Shown here: positions 45,452-54,268 of the stretch, piece by piece
How positions within the stretch are numbered: position 1 is the first letter of the stretch
Layout: each line of letters begins with the position of its first letter
NCBI RefSeq assembly: GCF_018502385.1
Contig: NZ_CP075523.1
Location: 1,240,001 to 1,304,000, forward strand
Reading direction: 5' to 3'
Length of the DNA stretch: 64,000 nt
From: Synechococcus sp. LA31
GTDB lineage: Bacteria; Cyanobacteriota; Cyanobacteriia; PCC-6307; Cyanobiaceae
The notes under the pieces: generated by a model
What the model was told of the DNA's origin: nothing
The model's database searches: none
What the model saw: only the letters and a program-made list of their open reading frames with translations
Position numbers and translations under genes: made by a program

Positions 45452-45890
45452 GGGCCTGTCCAGAACGGGACAGCACCAGCAATGCAAGCAGCAACGCCAC
45501 CAACGCCATCAGGGGACTCGCTGCCGCCACCGTGACACCCAAAGCGGCCGTGAACCAGATCGATGCCGCACTGGTGAGACCGTGCACCTGCGGGGTGGGG
45601 GCATCGCGGCCATTGCCGCGCCGATCGACCAGGATCTCGCCAGCCCCCAAGAAACCCACCCCAGTGGCCACCCCCTGAATCACGCGGCTGCGGGCCTCCA
45701 GATCAGGCCCGGCCGTGAGCACCATCAAGCAAGCGCTCAGCCCCACCAACACATGCATGCGCAGTCGGCTGGGTTGGGGGTGAGGGAAGTGCTGAGCGCG
45801 GTTGAAGCCCACCGCCATGCCGCAGAGCACCGCTAACCCCAGGCGCATCAGCACCTCGAGGTCGGGGGAAATGGCCGGAATCCAGCTCAT
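45444..45890 (-). CDS. MgtC/SapB-family membrane protein
   Basis: 148 residues from ATG 45890. Hydrophobic with four or five helices; LVLCGMAVGFNRAQHFPHPQPSRLRMHVLVGLSACLMVL, RVIQGVATGVGFLGAGEIL and VHGLTSAASIWFTAALGVTVA are the diagnostic MgtC motifs (the family's usual GxERE is GFNRA here). Members affect magnesium homeostasis and ATP synthase activity in other bacteria. Lacks the C-terminal ACT-like domain of long MgtC proteins. Divergent from the FUSC gene at 45954. Confidence 0.85.
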   Translation of the reverse strand: MSWIPAISPDLEVLMRLGLAVLCGMAVGFNRAQHFPHPQPSRLRMHVLVGLSACLMVLTAGPDLEARSRVIQGVATGVGFLGAGEILVDRRGNGRDAPTPQVHGLTSAASIWFTAALGVTVAAASPLMALVALLLALLVLSRSGQAHG

Positions 45891-45953
45891 CAACACAGTG
45901 CACCCCCTTGAAGCCGGCCATAAGCTCCATCGCAGCGCGCCCTGCCGCAGCCA

Positions 45954-46922
45954 GTGTCCAACGCGTTGCTGCGCAACAGCCTCAAATTGGCCGTGGCGGT
46001 GTTTATCACAGCCACCATCGCCGTCTGGACAGAACGAATTGAGTTTGTCTGGTATCCGATTCTGGCGGCCATCATCGTTGTGGATGACAACGATGATCAA
46101 ACGATCAGCGCCGCCTCAGCCCGCATCCTGGGCACGGTGGCCGGAGGGCTGATCACCTTCATCGTGCACACCATCCTCTCGGGCTGGATGGGGGTGTTGG
46201 TGTCGCTGATCTTGATGATTCCGGTGCTGCAGGCGCTGGGCTGGCAGAGCGCCCTGGGCACCGCAAGCTTGACCAGCATCATGTTTTTGATGATCCCCAG
46301 CCATGTAGCGCTCAACTGGAACTACGTGTTCAACCGAGCGCTCGACACGGTGGCGGGATGCATCGTGGCGATCCTGGTGGGGTTGCTGTTCTGGCCCCGC
46401 AACAGCTACCGCGAGCTGGGCGCCGCCGATCAGCGCCTGCGCAGCAGCCTGCAACACCAGCTCCAGCGCTACGCCGACTGGGTCCGCGATCAAGCGGAGC
46501 GTCCAACGCCCCTCAACCCGGCTCCTCTCACCGGCGATCTGGTGCGCATGGAGCAGCTGGTGAGCCGGGAACGGAGCGGTCCACGCCACAGCCGATTGCG
46601 CACCAGCCGGTGGGAGCAGCGCCTGAGGCTGTGGCAACTCACCCAGTCCCATTGGGTGAGTTGGGAGCGGCTGATGCAAACCATCCCGGAACCCAACGCC
46701 CAGCGAGCCGAGCTGATCCGCACAGCGGTTTTAGCCCTCGGCGATCAGCTCGAGGCCCGGCCGCGGCCCACACCCCAGCGCGATGCCAGGGCCTGGCAAC
46801 AACTGGCGGAGCAGGAGCGTCTTCCCCTGCTGCCGCTGCTCGCCCTCGCGGAAGAGCTCAGGCCCCTGCATGCCTGCCTTGGAGGCCTCAACCGCCTGGC
46901 ACCGCGCCCCTTACAGCCGTGA
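45954..46922 (+). CDS. FUSC-family half-transporter, first of pair 1
   Basis: 322 residues from GTG 45954. The N-terminal ~150 residues hold about six membrane helices (LKLAVAVFITATIAVWTERIEFVWYPILAAIIVVDDNDDQTISAASARILGTVAGGLI... to GLLFWPR), the core of fusaric-acid-resistance/aromatic-acid exporters. The rest is a soluble helical domain (MEQLVSRERSGPRHSRLRTSRWEQRLRLW). Ordinary FUSC proteins contain two such halves in one chain; here the second half is the next gene, overlapping by four bases. The same split pair recurs at 50668-52703. Confidence 0.82.
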   Translation: MSNALLRNSLKLAVAVFITATIAVWTERIEFVWYPILAAIIVVDDNDDQTISAASARILGTVAGGLITFIVHTILSGWMGVLVSLILMIPVLQALGWQSALGTASLTSIMFLMIPSHVALNWNYVFNRALDTVAGCIVAILVGLLFWPRNSYRELGAADQRLRSSLQHQLQRYADWVRDQAERPTPLNPAPLTGDLVRMEQLVSRERSGPRHSRLRTSRWEQRLRLWQLTQSHWVSWERLMQTIPEPNAQRAELIRTAVLALGDQLEARPRPTPQRDARAWQQLAEQERLPLLPLLALAEELRPLHACLGGLNRLAPRPLQP

Positions 46923-47968
46923 TCAACCGCAACGCGCTCCGCACCGCCCTCACCGCCGGGCTCGGCAATGGCTTCGCCAGCATCACTGGCCTGCCCGACG
47001 ATCAATACGTCGCCCTGGCGGTGTTGTCGGTGTCGAGCGGCACCTACGGGGCTTCGTTCGAGCTGGGCCGGCAACGCCTCCTCGGCACCGTGCTCGGCTC
47101 GATCTTGCTGTTGATCGGCTACGAGTGCCTGCATGAGCTGCCCATGGCGGTGGGACTCGCGATCACGATGGGCTGTCTGCGGCTGTTGGGCGGCGTCTTG
47201 GGCCTGAAGGTGGGCTACAAGGTGGGCGGCATGATCGTGGTGATGGGTTGGCTGGTGCATGAGGGCAGCCTCGCCACGTGGATCCCGCTGCGCTTTTTCT
47301 GGACGGCTCTGGGCGTCATCCTCATGATCCTCAGCCTGAGGCTGTTCTGGCCAGCACGCGGGCTCGTGCAGTGCCTGGGCCGTTACGGCGAACTGATGGA
47401 TCAGCTGCAGATCACCTTCACCGCTCTAGCCCAGCGGCTGCAGCAGAGCCAAGGCGTAGCGGGCGGCCCCACACCTCCCAGCTACCGCCAGCTGCGGGCC
47501 ACGCTCCAGAGCGCCCGCGCCCAGCGACCTGCCCTGCTGCAAGAGCTCGGCAACCAACCGCAGCGCCACCCGGCCTATCTGCTCTTGAACAGCCTTGATG
47601 CAGCGGCGTCTCGGCTGGTGACGATGGTGGGCGGCATGGAGCGGGCGGTGCCCACCAGCCTCGATTCCCAGCTGGTGGCACGGCTGCATCAAGCGGAAGC
47701 AGATCTGCTCTCCTGCATGGCTGCGCAACTGCAGCGATGGGCTCAGCTGCTGCGATCCAGCCGCGGCCTGCCCACCCCGCCGGCGCGGCCACTCGACCTC
47801 CCACTCAGCTGGCTGCAGCTCACAACCGAACTCAACGATCCGCTGGCTAATTCCGCCTCGCTGGAGCGGCTGGAGCGCATCGCCACGCGGCTCCTGCTCT
47901 GCCGCCAGGCCGAGCAGGCCATCCGCGACGGGGAAAGCAGCTGGCGGGCGATCATGGCCCGGACATGA
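46919..47968 (+). CDS. FUSC-family half-transporter, second of pair 1
   Basis: 349 residues from GTG 46919, the start embedded in the preceding stop. Membrane half: RTALTAGLGNGFASITGLPDDQYVALAVLSVSSGTYGASFELGRQRLLGTVLGSILLLIGYECL... to FWTALGVILMILSLRLFWPARGL. The GRxRxxGT stretch is the conserved FUSC signature. A helical cytoplasmic domain of ~190 residues follows. Its closest relative here is the protein at 51663 (TLELGRQRLIGTTIGAVVVF), so pair 1 and pair 2 arose by duplication. Presumed to export aromatic or amphipathic compounds with a periplasmic adaptor and TolC. Confidence 0.82.
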   Translation: MINRNALRTALTAGLGNGFASITGLPDDQYVALAVLSVSSGTYGASFELGRQRLLGTVLGSILLLIGYECLHELPMAVGLAITMGCLRLLGGVLGLKVGYKVGGMIVVMGWLVHEGSLATWIPLRFFWTALGVILMILSLRLFWPARGLVQCLGRYGELMDQLQITFTALAQRLQQSQGVAGGPTPPSYRQLRATLQSARAQRPALLQELGNQPQRHPAYLLLNSLDAAASRLVTMVGGMERAVPTSLDSQLVARLHQAEADLLSCMAAQLQRWAQLLRSSRGLPTPPARPLDLPLSWLQLTTELNDPLANSASLERLERIATRLLLCRQAEQAIRDGESSWRAIMART

Positions 47969-47975
47969 GCCAGCC

Positions 47976-48812
47976 ATGACCGTTGTTAGCGCGCTGCTCC
48001 GCCAGCGACACAACTTCTACCGCGTGTTGCTGATCGTGGAGGTTTTGGCCCTGATCGGCCTGCGGCCCCTGCAACAGGCACCGCAGCTGGTGAGTGTGGT
48101 GTATCTCCTGATCGGCGGCGTACCCGTGCTGCTCGATTCACCCTTGTTGCCGCAAAACCGGCTCAGCCCTCAATGGCGCAATGCGGTGATTCCTCAGACA
48201 GATCACCATCACTTGCAACGCGCCATCCGCCGGCGGCGGTGGTTGCAATACGGCTGGCTCGGGGCAGCCGGGGTGGAGGTGCTCTGGCAACTCTCCCTTC
48301 TGCTGTTGCCAGTCGTTGCCGTGCAGCTGAGCGTGCTGCACGTGGCGGTGTGGCTGGCCTTGATGCTGTATGTGCTCTGGACCCTGATGGGTGCCCTCGC
48401 CGAAGAGCCGGTGTTCAACGGTGCCCTGTTGATGGGAGCGGCAGCGGGCTATCTGCTGATCGGGTTCACCGGTGGGATCGTGCTCAATTCCTTGCTGGTG
48501 CTGGATCCAGCGGCCTTCTCCTTGTCGGGAACGGCACACAACAACCTGCCAGCGGCCATTGCCTATGCGCCGGAGATGCTCGGCGCCGCCTTCGGCAGCC
48601 TCACCACCCTGGGGAGTTCTGTGCTCAATGAGAAGAGCCTCACCAGCGTGAGCGCCAGTGTGGGCATCACCGTGGTGGGTCAGCTCTATGTGGCGATCCT
48701 GATCGCAGGGGTGTTGGGGAAACCACGCCATATCGCTGACGTCCGCAAGGCGGCACACACATCGCGCCGCAGCCAAGCACCATCCCCCAAACTGCGACGC
48801 ATCAGGCGCTGA
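47976..48812 (+). CDS. Ion-channel-like membrane protein with degenerate filter
   Basis: 278 residues. Four N-terminal helices in two pairs (LLIVEVLALIGL, LVSVVYLLIGGVPVLL; VEVLWQLSLLLLPVVAV, VLHVAVWLALMLYVLWTLMG), then GALLMGAAAGYLLIGFTGGIVLNSLLV and a C-terminal AFGSLTTLGSSVLNEKSLTSVSASVGITVVGQLYVAILIAGVLGKPR. The last segment matches the end of two-helix potassium channels (TLTTLGYGD...GQLYVAILIARLVG), but the filter GYGD is replaced by GSSVL. So it may conduct something else or nothing. It lies seven bases after the FUSC gene and just before tolC, in an efflux operon. Confidence 0.68.
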   Translation: MTVVSALLRQRHNFYRVLLIVEVLALIGLRPLQQAPQLVSVVYLLIGGVPVLLDSPLLPQNRLSPQWRNAVIPQTDHHHLQRAIRRRRWLQYGWLGAAGVEVLWQLSLLLLPVVAVQLSVLHVAVWLALMLYVLWTLMGALAEEPVFNGALLMGAAAGYLLIGFTGGIVLNSLLVLDPAAFSLSGTAHNNLPAAIAYAPEMLGAAFGSLTTLGSSVLNEKSLTSVSASVGITVVGQLYVAILIAGVLGKPRHIADVRKAAHTSRRSQAPSPKLRRIRR

Positions 48813-48823
48813 TCTGCACCACC

Positions 48824-50653
48824 GTGGCACTGCTCAAGCGAGCTCTGACCCTCAGTCTGGTGTGCAGCACCCCTGGCTTGACTGCGCCGTTACCAAGCAG
48901 CGCCCCCCTGGCGCCGAATCCCCTCTCCACCGCCGTGCCCATCCCGCTGGGGCGTGGAGCCGATACGCAATTGCTCGAGCGCAGTTGGCAAAAGCTCGAT
49001 GCTGAGTTGCGGGCGCTGGATCAGCTGCTACCCACCGAGCCCGAGCCAGCGGTGCGCGATGTGCTCGCTACCCCTGAGCTCCCGCCCAATCTCTTGCGGG
49101 CCAACGAACCGGCCCAGGGGCCCATCCAACCGGAGCAATCCACCCCTGCCCCGCCCCTGGATCTGCCAACCCCCAAGCAGCTAGAGGCCGCTGGTATCGC
49201 CAGCTTGAGCCTTGAGCAGGCCCTGGCCATTGCTTTTGCCAGTAGCGCCCGCCTGCAGGCCCAACGCGAGCAGGTGGCGGCAGCCCTGGCCAGCTTCCAG
49301 GCGGCAATGGGCACCTACTGGCCCACGATCAGCGCTTTTGCCGCCGGTGGCTACGACCGCAGCCGCAGCACCGAAACCTCACTGCAACCCAACGACAACC
49401 TGAACTTTGGCCCGCTGTTTGACAAAAACGGCCTGCTCACCACAAGCCCAAAGCCGCCGGGCTATGCGCCCACCCCAGGCGCTTTTTATGTGCCGGAAGG
49501 CGGCTCAGTGAAGGCCACCTCCGGCAGCAGCGCCTTTGAAGGCGGGCTGCTGCTCAACTACGCGCTGCTCGATTTCGCCCGCACCCCCAAGGTGCAAGCA
49601 GCCCGCGCCAGCCTTGAGCAAGAGCGCAATACCTACGCCAATCAACTGCGCTCCCTGCAGCTGCAGGTGAGCGAGGCCTACTACCAGCTGCAGCAGCAGG
49701 AGCAGCTGGTGCGCGTCTACGACGCCAACGTGCGCAACGACCTGGTGATCCTGCAGGACAGCCTTGATCTCAAGCAGGCCGGCCTGGTGCCTCGCCTCGA
49801 TGTGTTGCGGCGCCGCGCCATCCAGGCCTCCGATGAAGAAACGCTGATCCAGGCGATGGCCGATCGCGCCGTGGCGCGGCGGCGGCTGGCAGTGGTGCTC
49901 AACCTGCCGCCACAGGTCACCCCCAGCGCCAGCGATCCGATCGTGGTGCAGCCGCGCTGGCCGCTGGATCTCGAGGCGAGCCTCTTGGCGGCCTACCGCG
50001 GCAACCCCGAGCTGGAGGCGATCCTGGCCACGCGCCAAGCCCTAGCGCAGCAGAAGCAGGCCACCGCAGCGGGCTTGCTGCCCAAGCTGTCGCTGTTTGC
50101 CAACGCCGGCGGCAGCAGCAACCTTTCCAGCCTCGGCAACTTTGAACTGGGTGGCGGCGGCTGTTGCGGCTCCACGGCCCTGCCCCTCACCTCCACCAAT
50201 GCCTGGGATTGGTCGGTGGGCCTCACCATGACCTGGCTGCTCTTCGATGCCGGCACCACCGCCGGTCAGGCTCGCGCCTTCGCCAAGCGGGAAGCCGCCG
50301 CGGCCCAGCAATACGCCGCCAGCCGCAACGACATCCGTCTGCGACTGGAGCAAGCCTTCTTCAACCACGAGGCCAGCCTGGCCAAGCTCAGCTCCGCCCG
50401 CCGCGGCGTTGCCGCAGCCCTGGAGGCCTTTCGCGATGTACGCCTGCGCTACCTCACCGGCCTCTCCAGCGAACTGGATGTGTCGATCACCCAAGACCGC
50501 CTGATCAACAGCCTGGTGCAACGGCTCAACGCCACGGTGGGGGTGAACGTCACCTACGCGCAATTGCTGCGGGAACTGCTACCGATGCCGCGCGATCCCA
50601 ACCAACCGATCCAGCCACAGCTGCAGCTGCAGGTCTCGAGCACGTCTCCTTAA
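48824..50653 (+). CDS. TolC-family outer-membrane efflux protein
   Basis: 609 residues from GTG 48824, longer than the usual ~450-500 because of a Pro-rich stretch of about 110 residues after the signal peptide. The repeat ALAIAFASSARLQAQREQVAAALASFQAAMGTYWPTISAFAAGGYD and the second half ELEAILATRQALAQQKQATAAGLLPKLSLFANAG show the two OEP units, with coiled coils and a barrel. Signal: LKRALTLSLVCSTPGLTAPLPS. Trimer expected as the exit duct for the adjacent FUSC transporters, with HlyD (52896) as adaptor. Fifteen bases later the second FUSC pair starts. Confidence 0.9.
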   Translation: MALLKRALTLSLVCSTPGLTAPLPSSAPLAPNPLSTAVPIPLGRGADTQLLERSWQKLDAELRALDQLLPTEPEPAVRDVLATPELPPNLLRANEPAQGPIQPEQSTPAPPLDLPTPKQLEAAGIASLSLEQALAIAFASSARLQAQREQVAAALASFQAAMGTYWPTISAFAAGGYDRSRSTETSLQPNDNLNFGPLFDKNGLLTTSPKPPGYAPTPGAFYVPEGGSVKATSGSSAFEGGLLLNYALLDFARTPKVQAARASLEQERNTYANQLRSLQLQVSEAYYQLQQQEQLVRVYDANVRNDLVILQDSLDLKQAGLVPRLDVLRRRAIQASDEETLIQAMADRAVARRRLAVVLNLPPQVTPSASDPIVVQPRWPLDLEASLLAAYRGNPELEAILATRQALAQQKQATAAGLLPKLSLFANAGGSSNLSSLGNFELGGGGCCGSTALPLTSTNAWDWSVGLTMTWLLFDAGTTAGQARAFAKREAAAAQQYAASRNDIRLRLEQAFFNHEASLAKLSSARRGVAAALEAFRDVRLRYLTGLSSELDVSITQDRLINSLVQRLNATVGVNVTYAQLLRELLPMPRDPNQPIQPQLQLQVSSTSP

Positions 50654-50667
50654 ACGAGACCACTGCC

Positions 50668-51663
50668 ATGGCCACCACCCTGCCCAACCTCAGCCCGCTC
50701 TGGCGCAACAGCCTGCGCACCTGGCTGGCGGCCACGCTCACCATCGGGATCATGCTCTGGTCGGGCCGGCGCGACGTGATGATGCTCGGCCTGCTCATGG
50801 CCTTGTTGTTCATCAACGACAACGAGCTGACGCCCGTGCGCAGCATTGGCCAATTGGTGGGCGGCGCCTTAATCGGGATCCTTACCGCTGTGGTGCTGCA
50901 TCAATTCTCCGAGGGCTGGCTGGTCACAGCGATCGGGCTCCTGATCACCGGCTGCCTGGTGCGGGGGCTGGGCCTGGTGAAGGGCGTGGGCATGGGCTAC
51001 ATGGGTTGCTGGTCCCTGGAGGTGCTGGGATACGGCAAACAGTTCAACTGGGCTCTGGTCTTCAACCTCGCCTTCGCGGTGGTGGTGGGCATTGCCATGG
51101 CTCAGCTGGCCACCTGGGCGTTCTGGCCGCGGCGGCCCTTGCAACAGCTGCCCGCCTTAGAAGCCAGTCTGTGCGCCGAGCTGCAACAGCAGATCCAGCG
51201 CATCCATCAATGGCTCGAGCACGGCGGCGAAGCGCCTGAGCCCTTGCAATCCAACGCGCTACTTCCCCAGATCCTGCTCCTGCAGCAACTACGCGACCAG
51301 CGCAGCGGTAGCCCCACCCCATCCGCCGTGCGCCACCTGAGTTCGCGCTGGGCGCAATGCGGCACGATCTGGCGCCAAATGCTGCGTCAATGGCTCCTGC
51401 TGGAACCTCTGCTCCTGCAACTACCAGCCCCGATCCCTGCATCCGCTCAGCTGCAGGTCGAGCTCAGCGCTCTGCAATCCAGCTTGGAAAGCCAGGGCTC
51501 CCAGCCAACCGCCACCAACTGGCTGCGTGAAGCGCAATTGATCCACACCACGCCGCCGCTGTTGCTCGCGATCGGCCAGCAGATCGAGCAACTGCAACAG
51601 CTGATCCACAGCCGCAAGCTGGTGCGTCAAGCGATCGAGCAGCAAGAAGCTCAGCGCCACTGA
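50668..51663 (+). CDS. FUSC-family half-transporter, first of pair 2
   Basis: 331 residues from ATG 50668. Membrane half (WRNSLRTWLAATLTIGIMLWSGRRDVMMLGLLMALLFINDNELTPVRSIGQLVGGALIGILTAVVLHQF... to ATWAFWPRRPLQQLP), then a helical domain (ELQQQIQRIHQWLEHGG...). The motif LLFINDNELTPVRSIGQ corresponds to IIVVDDNDDQTISAASARI in the gene at 45954. Its stop overlaps the next start by one base (TGATG). Two complete split pairs on either side of tolC. Confidence 0.82.
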   Translation: MATTLPNLSPLWRNSLRTWLAATLTIGIMLWSGRRDVMMLGLLMALLFINDNELTPVRSIGQLVGGALIGILTAVVLHQFSEGWLVTAIGLLITGCLVRGLGLVKGVGMGYMGCWSLEVLGYGKQFNWALVFNLAFAVVVGIAMAQLATWAFWPRRPLQQLPALEASLCAELQQQIQRIHQWLEHGGEAPEPLQSNALLPQILLLQQLRDQRSGSPTPSAVRHLSSRWAQCGTIWRQMLRQWLLLEPLLLQLPAPIPASAQLQVELSALQSSLESQGSQPTATNWLREAQLIHTTPPLLLAIGQQIEQLQQLIHSRKLVRQAIEQQEAQRH

Positions 51664-52703
51664 TGCGCCCAGCCCTCCGCGACAACCTGCGCCTGGCCGT
51701 CACGGTGGCCGTGGTGAATGGCTTCGCCACCCTCACCGGGCTGGCCTTTGCCATGTATGCCTCCCTGGCCGTGCTCAGTGTGACCGTGGGCAACTACGGC
51801 AACACCCTGGAACTGGGTCGTCAACGGCTGATCGGCACCACCATCGGAGCGGTGGTGGTGTTCTTTGGCTACCGCGCCTGGGGCCACCTCCCCGTGCTGG
51901 TAGCCCTACCACTGGCCCTGCTCATGGCTCGGCTCATTGCCGGCAGCGTTCGGCTCACCGTTGGCTACGCCGTCTGCTGTTTCGTGGTGATCATGGGCTG
52001 GCTGCTGCATGAACAACAGCTCGACAGCTGGATCCCGCTGCGCCTGTTCTGGACAGCCTTCGGCATCATCATGGCCCTGCTCAGCTTGCGGCTCTTCTGG
52101 CCGGCGAGGGCCCGACTGGAGCAACGCCAGGGACTGCTGCAGTTGCTGGTGGATCTCGGCCACACCCTCAAGACCTACCTGGCCGCGCCCCCCCAAGCCG
52201 CGCGGCGCGCCGCCCTCAGAGAGCAGCTGCGCTCGCTGCGCAACAGCCTGCTCAGCCTGCGCGATCAACGGGTGAATGCGCTGCGGGAACTGGGCCCCCT
52301 AGCGGCGGAGCACCCAGTGGCACAACTGTGGGATCTGCTCGATCACGCCTGCGAATCATTGATCCTTGATCTCGATGAATTGCGCCGCCTACCCGATCCC
52401 CAATGGCAGGCCTGGGGATTGGAGGGTCTCCATGAGGCTGCGATGCAGTTCAGCGATGCCGTGGCCGATCGCCTGCTCAGCTGGCAGGGCACGCTGAGCC
52501 AATCGCTCAATCTGCAACCTCCACCGCCAGAGCCACGGCCGCAGCTCCCCTTAGATCGCCTCAGCGATGCGCAAGCGCAGGCCGCCTTCGATCAGCTCAG
52601 CCCAGCGCAACTACAACAGCTGGCCGGCCGGTTGATGGTGCTGAACCGCATCGACCACATCGTGGCGAGCACCGAACGTCGCTGGCTCGCTCTGCTGCGC
52701 TGA
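51663..52703 (+). CDS. FUSC-family half-transporter, second of pair 2
   Basis: 346 residues from ATG 51663. Membrane half RDNLRLAVTVAVVNGFATLTGLAFAMYASLAVLSVTVGNYGNTLELGRQRLIGTTIGAVVVFFGYRAW... to FWTAFGIIMALLSLRLFWPARARLEQRQ, then a helical C-terminal domain (ALREQLRSLRNSLLSLRDQRVNALRELGP). Clearly paralogous to 46919 (shared ...LELGRQRL... and FWTA..I.M.LSLRLFWPA). Convergent with the small membrane gene and hlyD that follow on the minus strand. Confidence 0.82.
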   Translation: MRPALRDNLRLAVTVAVVNGFATLTGLAFAMYASLAVLSVTVGNYGNTLELGRQRLIGTTIGAVVVFFGYRAWGHLPVLVALPLALLMARLIAGSVRLTVGYAVCCFVVIMGWLLHEQQLDSWIPLRLFWTAFGIIMALLSLRLFWPARARLEQRQGLLQLLVDLGHTLKTYLAAPPQAARRAALREQLRSLRNSLLSLRDQRVNALRELGPLAAEHPVAQLWDLLDHACESLILDLDELRRLPDPQWQAWGLEGLHEAAMQFSDAVADRLLSWQGTLSQSLNLQPPPPEPRPQLPLDRLSDAQAQAAFDQLSPAQLQQLAGRLMVLNRIDHIVASTERRWLALLR

Positions 52704-52707
52704 CGCT

Positions 52708-52899
52708 TCAGCCGCCCGGCCGCGACGACCACCAACGCTCAATCCGGTAGAGCACCACCACCACCAGCACCACCAGCCAAAACCACAGCTCCGGAGGGTT
52801 GGCATTGAAGAGAATTAACAGCAACACCACCTCGCTCACCAGCCAGGGCAATTCCTGACGCAGCAGCGCGTTGCGAATGGGCGGGATGCGAGGGGTCAT
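52708..52899 (-). CDS. Small membrane protein linked to HlyD
   Basis: 63 residues from ATG 52899 (MTPRIPPIRNALLRQELPWLVSEVVLLLILFNANPPELWFWLVVLVVVVLYRIERWWSSRPGG). Two short membrane segments and a basic C-terminus. It starts within the hlyD stop (ATGA overlap), so translation is coupled. Short membrane proteins (AaeX/DUF1656) accompany HlyD and FUSC genes in other bacteria; this one occupies that position but its sequence is not an obvious match. Confidence 0.7.
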   Translation of the reverse strand: MTPRIPPIRNALLRQELPWLVSEVVLLLILFNANPPELWFWLVVLVVVVLYRIERWWSSRPGG

Positions 52900-54236
52900 T
52901 GGAGTGTGTCGGGCTGGCGCAGGAAGGGCAGGTTCCAGCGCAGGTCGATCCAGGGGGTGCGGTAGCCGCCCGTTAGCGAGCGCAGGCCCGGAATCACATA
53001 GGTGATCGGCGAACGCCACTCCACATAGGCATGGGTGGAGATGGTGAGACCTTCGCGGATCGGAAACACGCCGCTGCCGCCGGAGAGGGTCCAGCGATAC
53101 CCGTCCACACTGCGCGGGTCGTGCTCGAGTTCAATCTCGCTGCGCATCACCGGACCATTCTTGGTGAGCTCCTGAGCGAGCTGGGGGTTGCCGATGGTGG
53201 TGGAGATGTCGTCTTCGGTGGCCGGCAAGGTGAGCACTTGGGTCACCTTGCCCACGATGCCGCCAAAACGACCCCGTTGCTTCCACAGCGGCACCACTTC
53301 CACCGGAATGCCGAGGGGCAGCCTGCGCGCATCAGCCGGCGGGAAGTAAGCCACAGCCTTCAGGGGCCGATCCTTCGCGTTGGGCTGCTCAGGTCGCCCA
53401 ATCGTGCCCAGGCGCTGACCTGTGCTCACCGTTTGGCCGGGGATCACCTGCAGGTCGAGCACCGTGCCGTCACGCTCGGCATGCACTTTGCCGTCGTAAG
53501 CAATCTTGGCCTCGGTGACCTCGATCTCACGCTTGAGATCATCGATCTGATAACGACGCTGCAGGGCTTGCGTTTCGATGTTGAGCTTCACCTGCTGGTA
53601 GTTGGTGACCACATTGCGCTCGTTGATCTTCACCTCATCGAGATTCACGCTGGTGCTGGTGAGGCCCTGCTCCGCCGATACCACAGCAGACGACAACGGC
53701 GCCACCACCTCACGCTTGGCTAGCCACTCGAGATTGCGCAGTTTGCTGGAGTACGTCGATTGGAGCTCGCCGTAGCGGCGGCGATCATCGGTGAACTTGG
53801 CCAGAGCCGTATCAAGCGCGTTCTTTTCGGTGAGCAGGCGCTGAACGTCTCGGTAGTCGAGCTTCTCGTTGTGGCGTTGCAGCTGGCGCAGGTTGCCGCG
53901 CTGTTGCTCGAGCTGACGCTCGAGCACCGGCAGGTAGAGCTGCATCAGTACTTGGCCGCGCTTCACCCGCTGGCCCACCTTCACGGACACCTCCCGCACC
54001 TGCCCACCGGAGCGGGCGTTGAGGATGCCTGCGTTTTCGGGATAGATCAAAACCCCCGTGCCCTTCACCTCGGTGGGCACCGGCCAAAACAGTGCCCAAA
54101 GCACCACCGTTCCCGTCACACCGGCCAGGCAGACGCCCACCTGGTTGTGATCGCTCAGTCCGTTCCAGCGATCGCGCAGATGCTGAGCACGCCGCTTGTA
54201 CCAGGGCGCATCAGCGGTGGGAGTGGCCTGGGTCAT
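52896..54236 (-). CDS. HlyD/MFP-family periplasmic adaptor
   Basis: 446 residues. One N-terminal helix (VGVCLAGVTGTVVLWALFWPV) follows a short cytoplasmic start; then a split biotinyl-lipoyl motif (GVLIYPENAGILNARSGGQVREVSVKVGQRVKRGQVLMQL... and KVHAERDGTVLDLQVIPGQTVSTGQRLGTI), a long coiled coil between them (LEQQRGNLRQLQRHNEKLDYRDVQRLL...) and a beta-barrel end. Adaptors of this type bridge an inner-membrane exporter and TolC. The nearest partners are the two FUSC pairs and TolC on the other strand; an ABC exporter is 8 kb away. Confidence 0.9.
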   Translation of the reverse strand: MTQATPTADAPWYKRRAQHLRDRWNGLSDHNQVGVCLAGVTGTVVLWALFWPVPTEVKGTGVLIYPENAGILNARSGGQVREVSVKVGQRVKRGQVLMQLYLPVLERQLEQQRGNLRQLQRHNEKLDYRDVQRLLTEKNALDTALAKFTDDRRRYGELQSTYSSKLRNLEWLAKREVVAPLSSAVVSAEQGLTSTSVNLDEVKINERNVVTNYQQVKLNIETQALQRRYQIDDLKREIEVTEAKIAYDGKVHAERDGTVLDLQVIPGQTVSTGQRLGTIGRPEQPNAKDRPLKAVAYFPPADARRLPLGIPVEVVPLWKQRGRFGGIVGKVTQVLTLPATEDDISTTIGNPQLAQELTKNGPVMRSEIELEHDPRSVDGYRWTLSGGSGVFPIREGLTISTHAYVEWRSPITYVIPGLRSLTGGYRTPWIDLRWNLPFLRQPDTLQ

Positions 54237-54268
54237 GGGCGCCAGCTTGCAGGAATCTGGCGCAGCTG

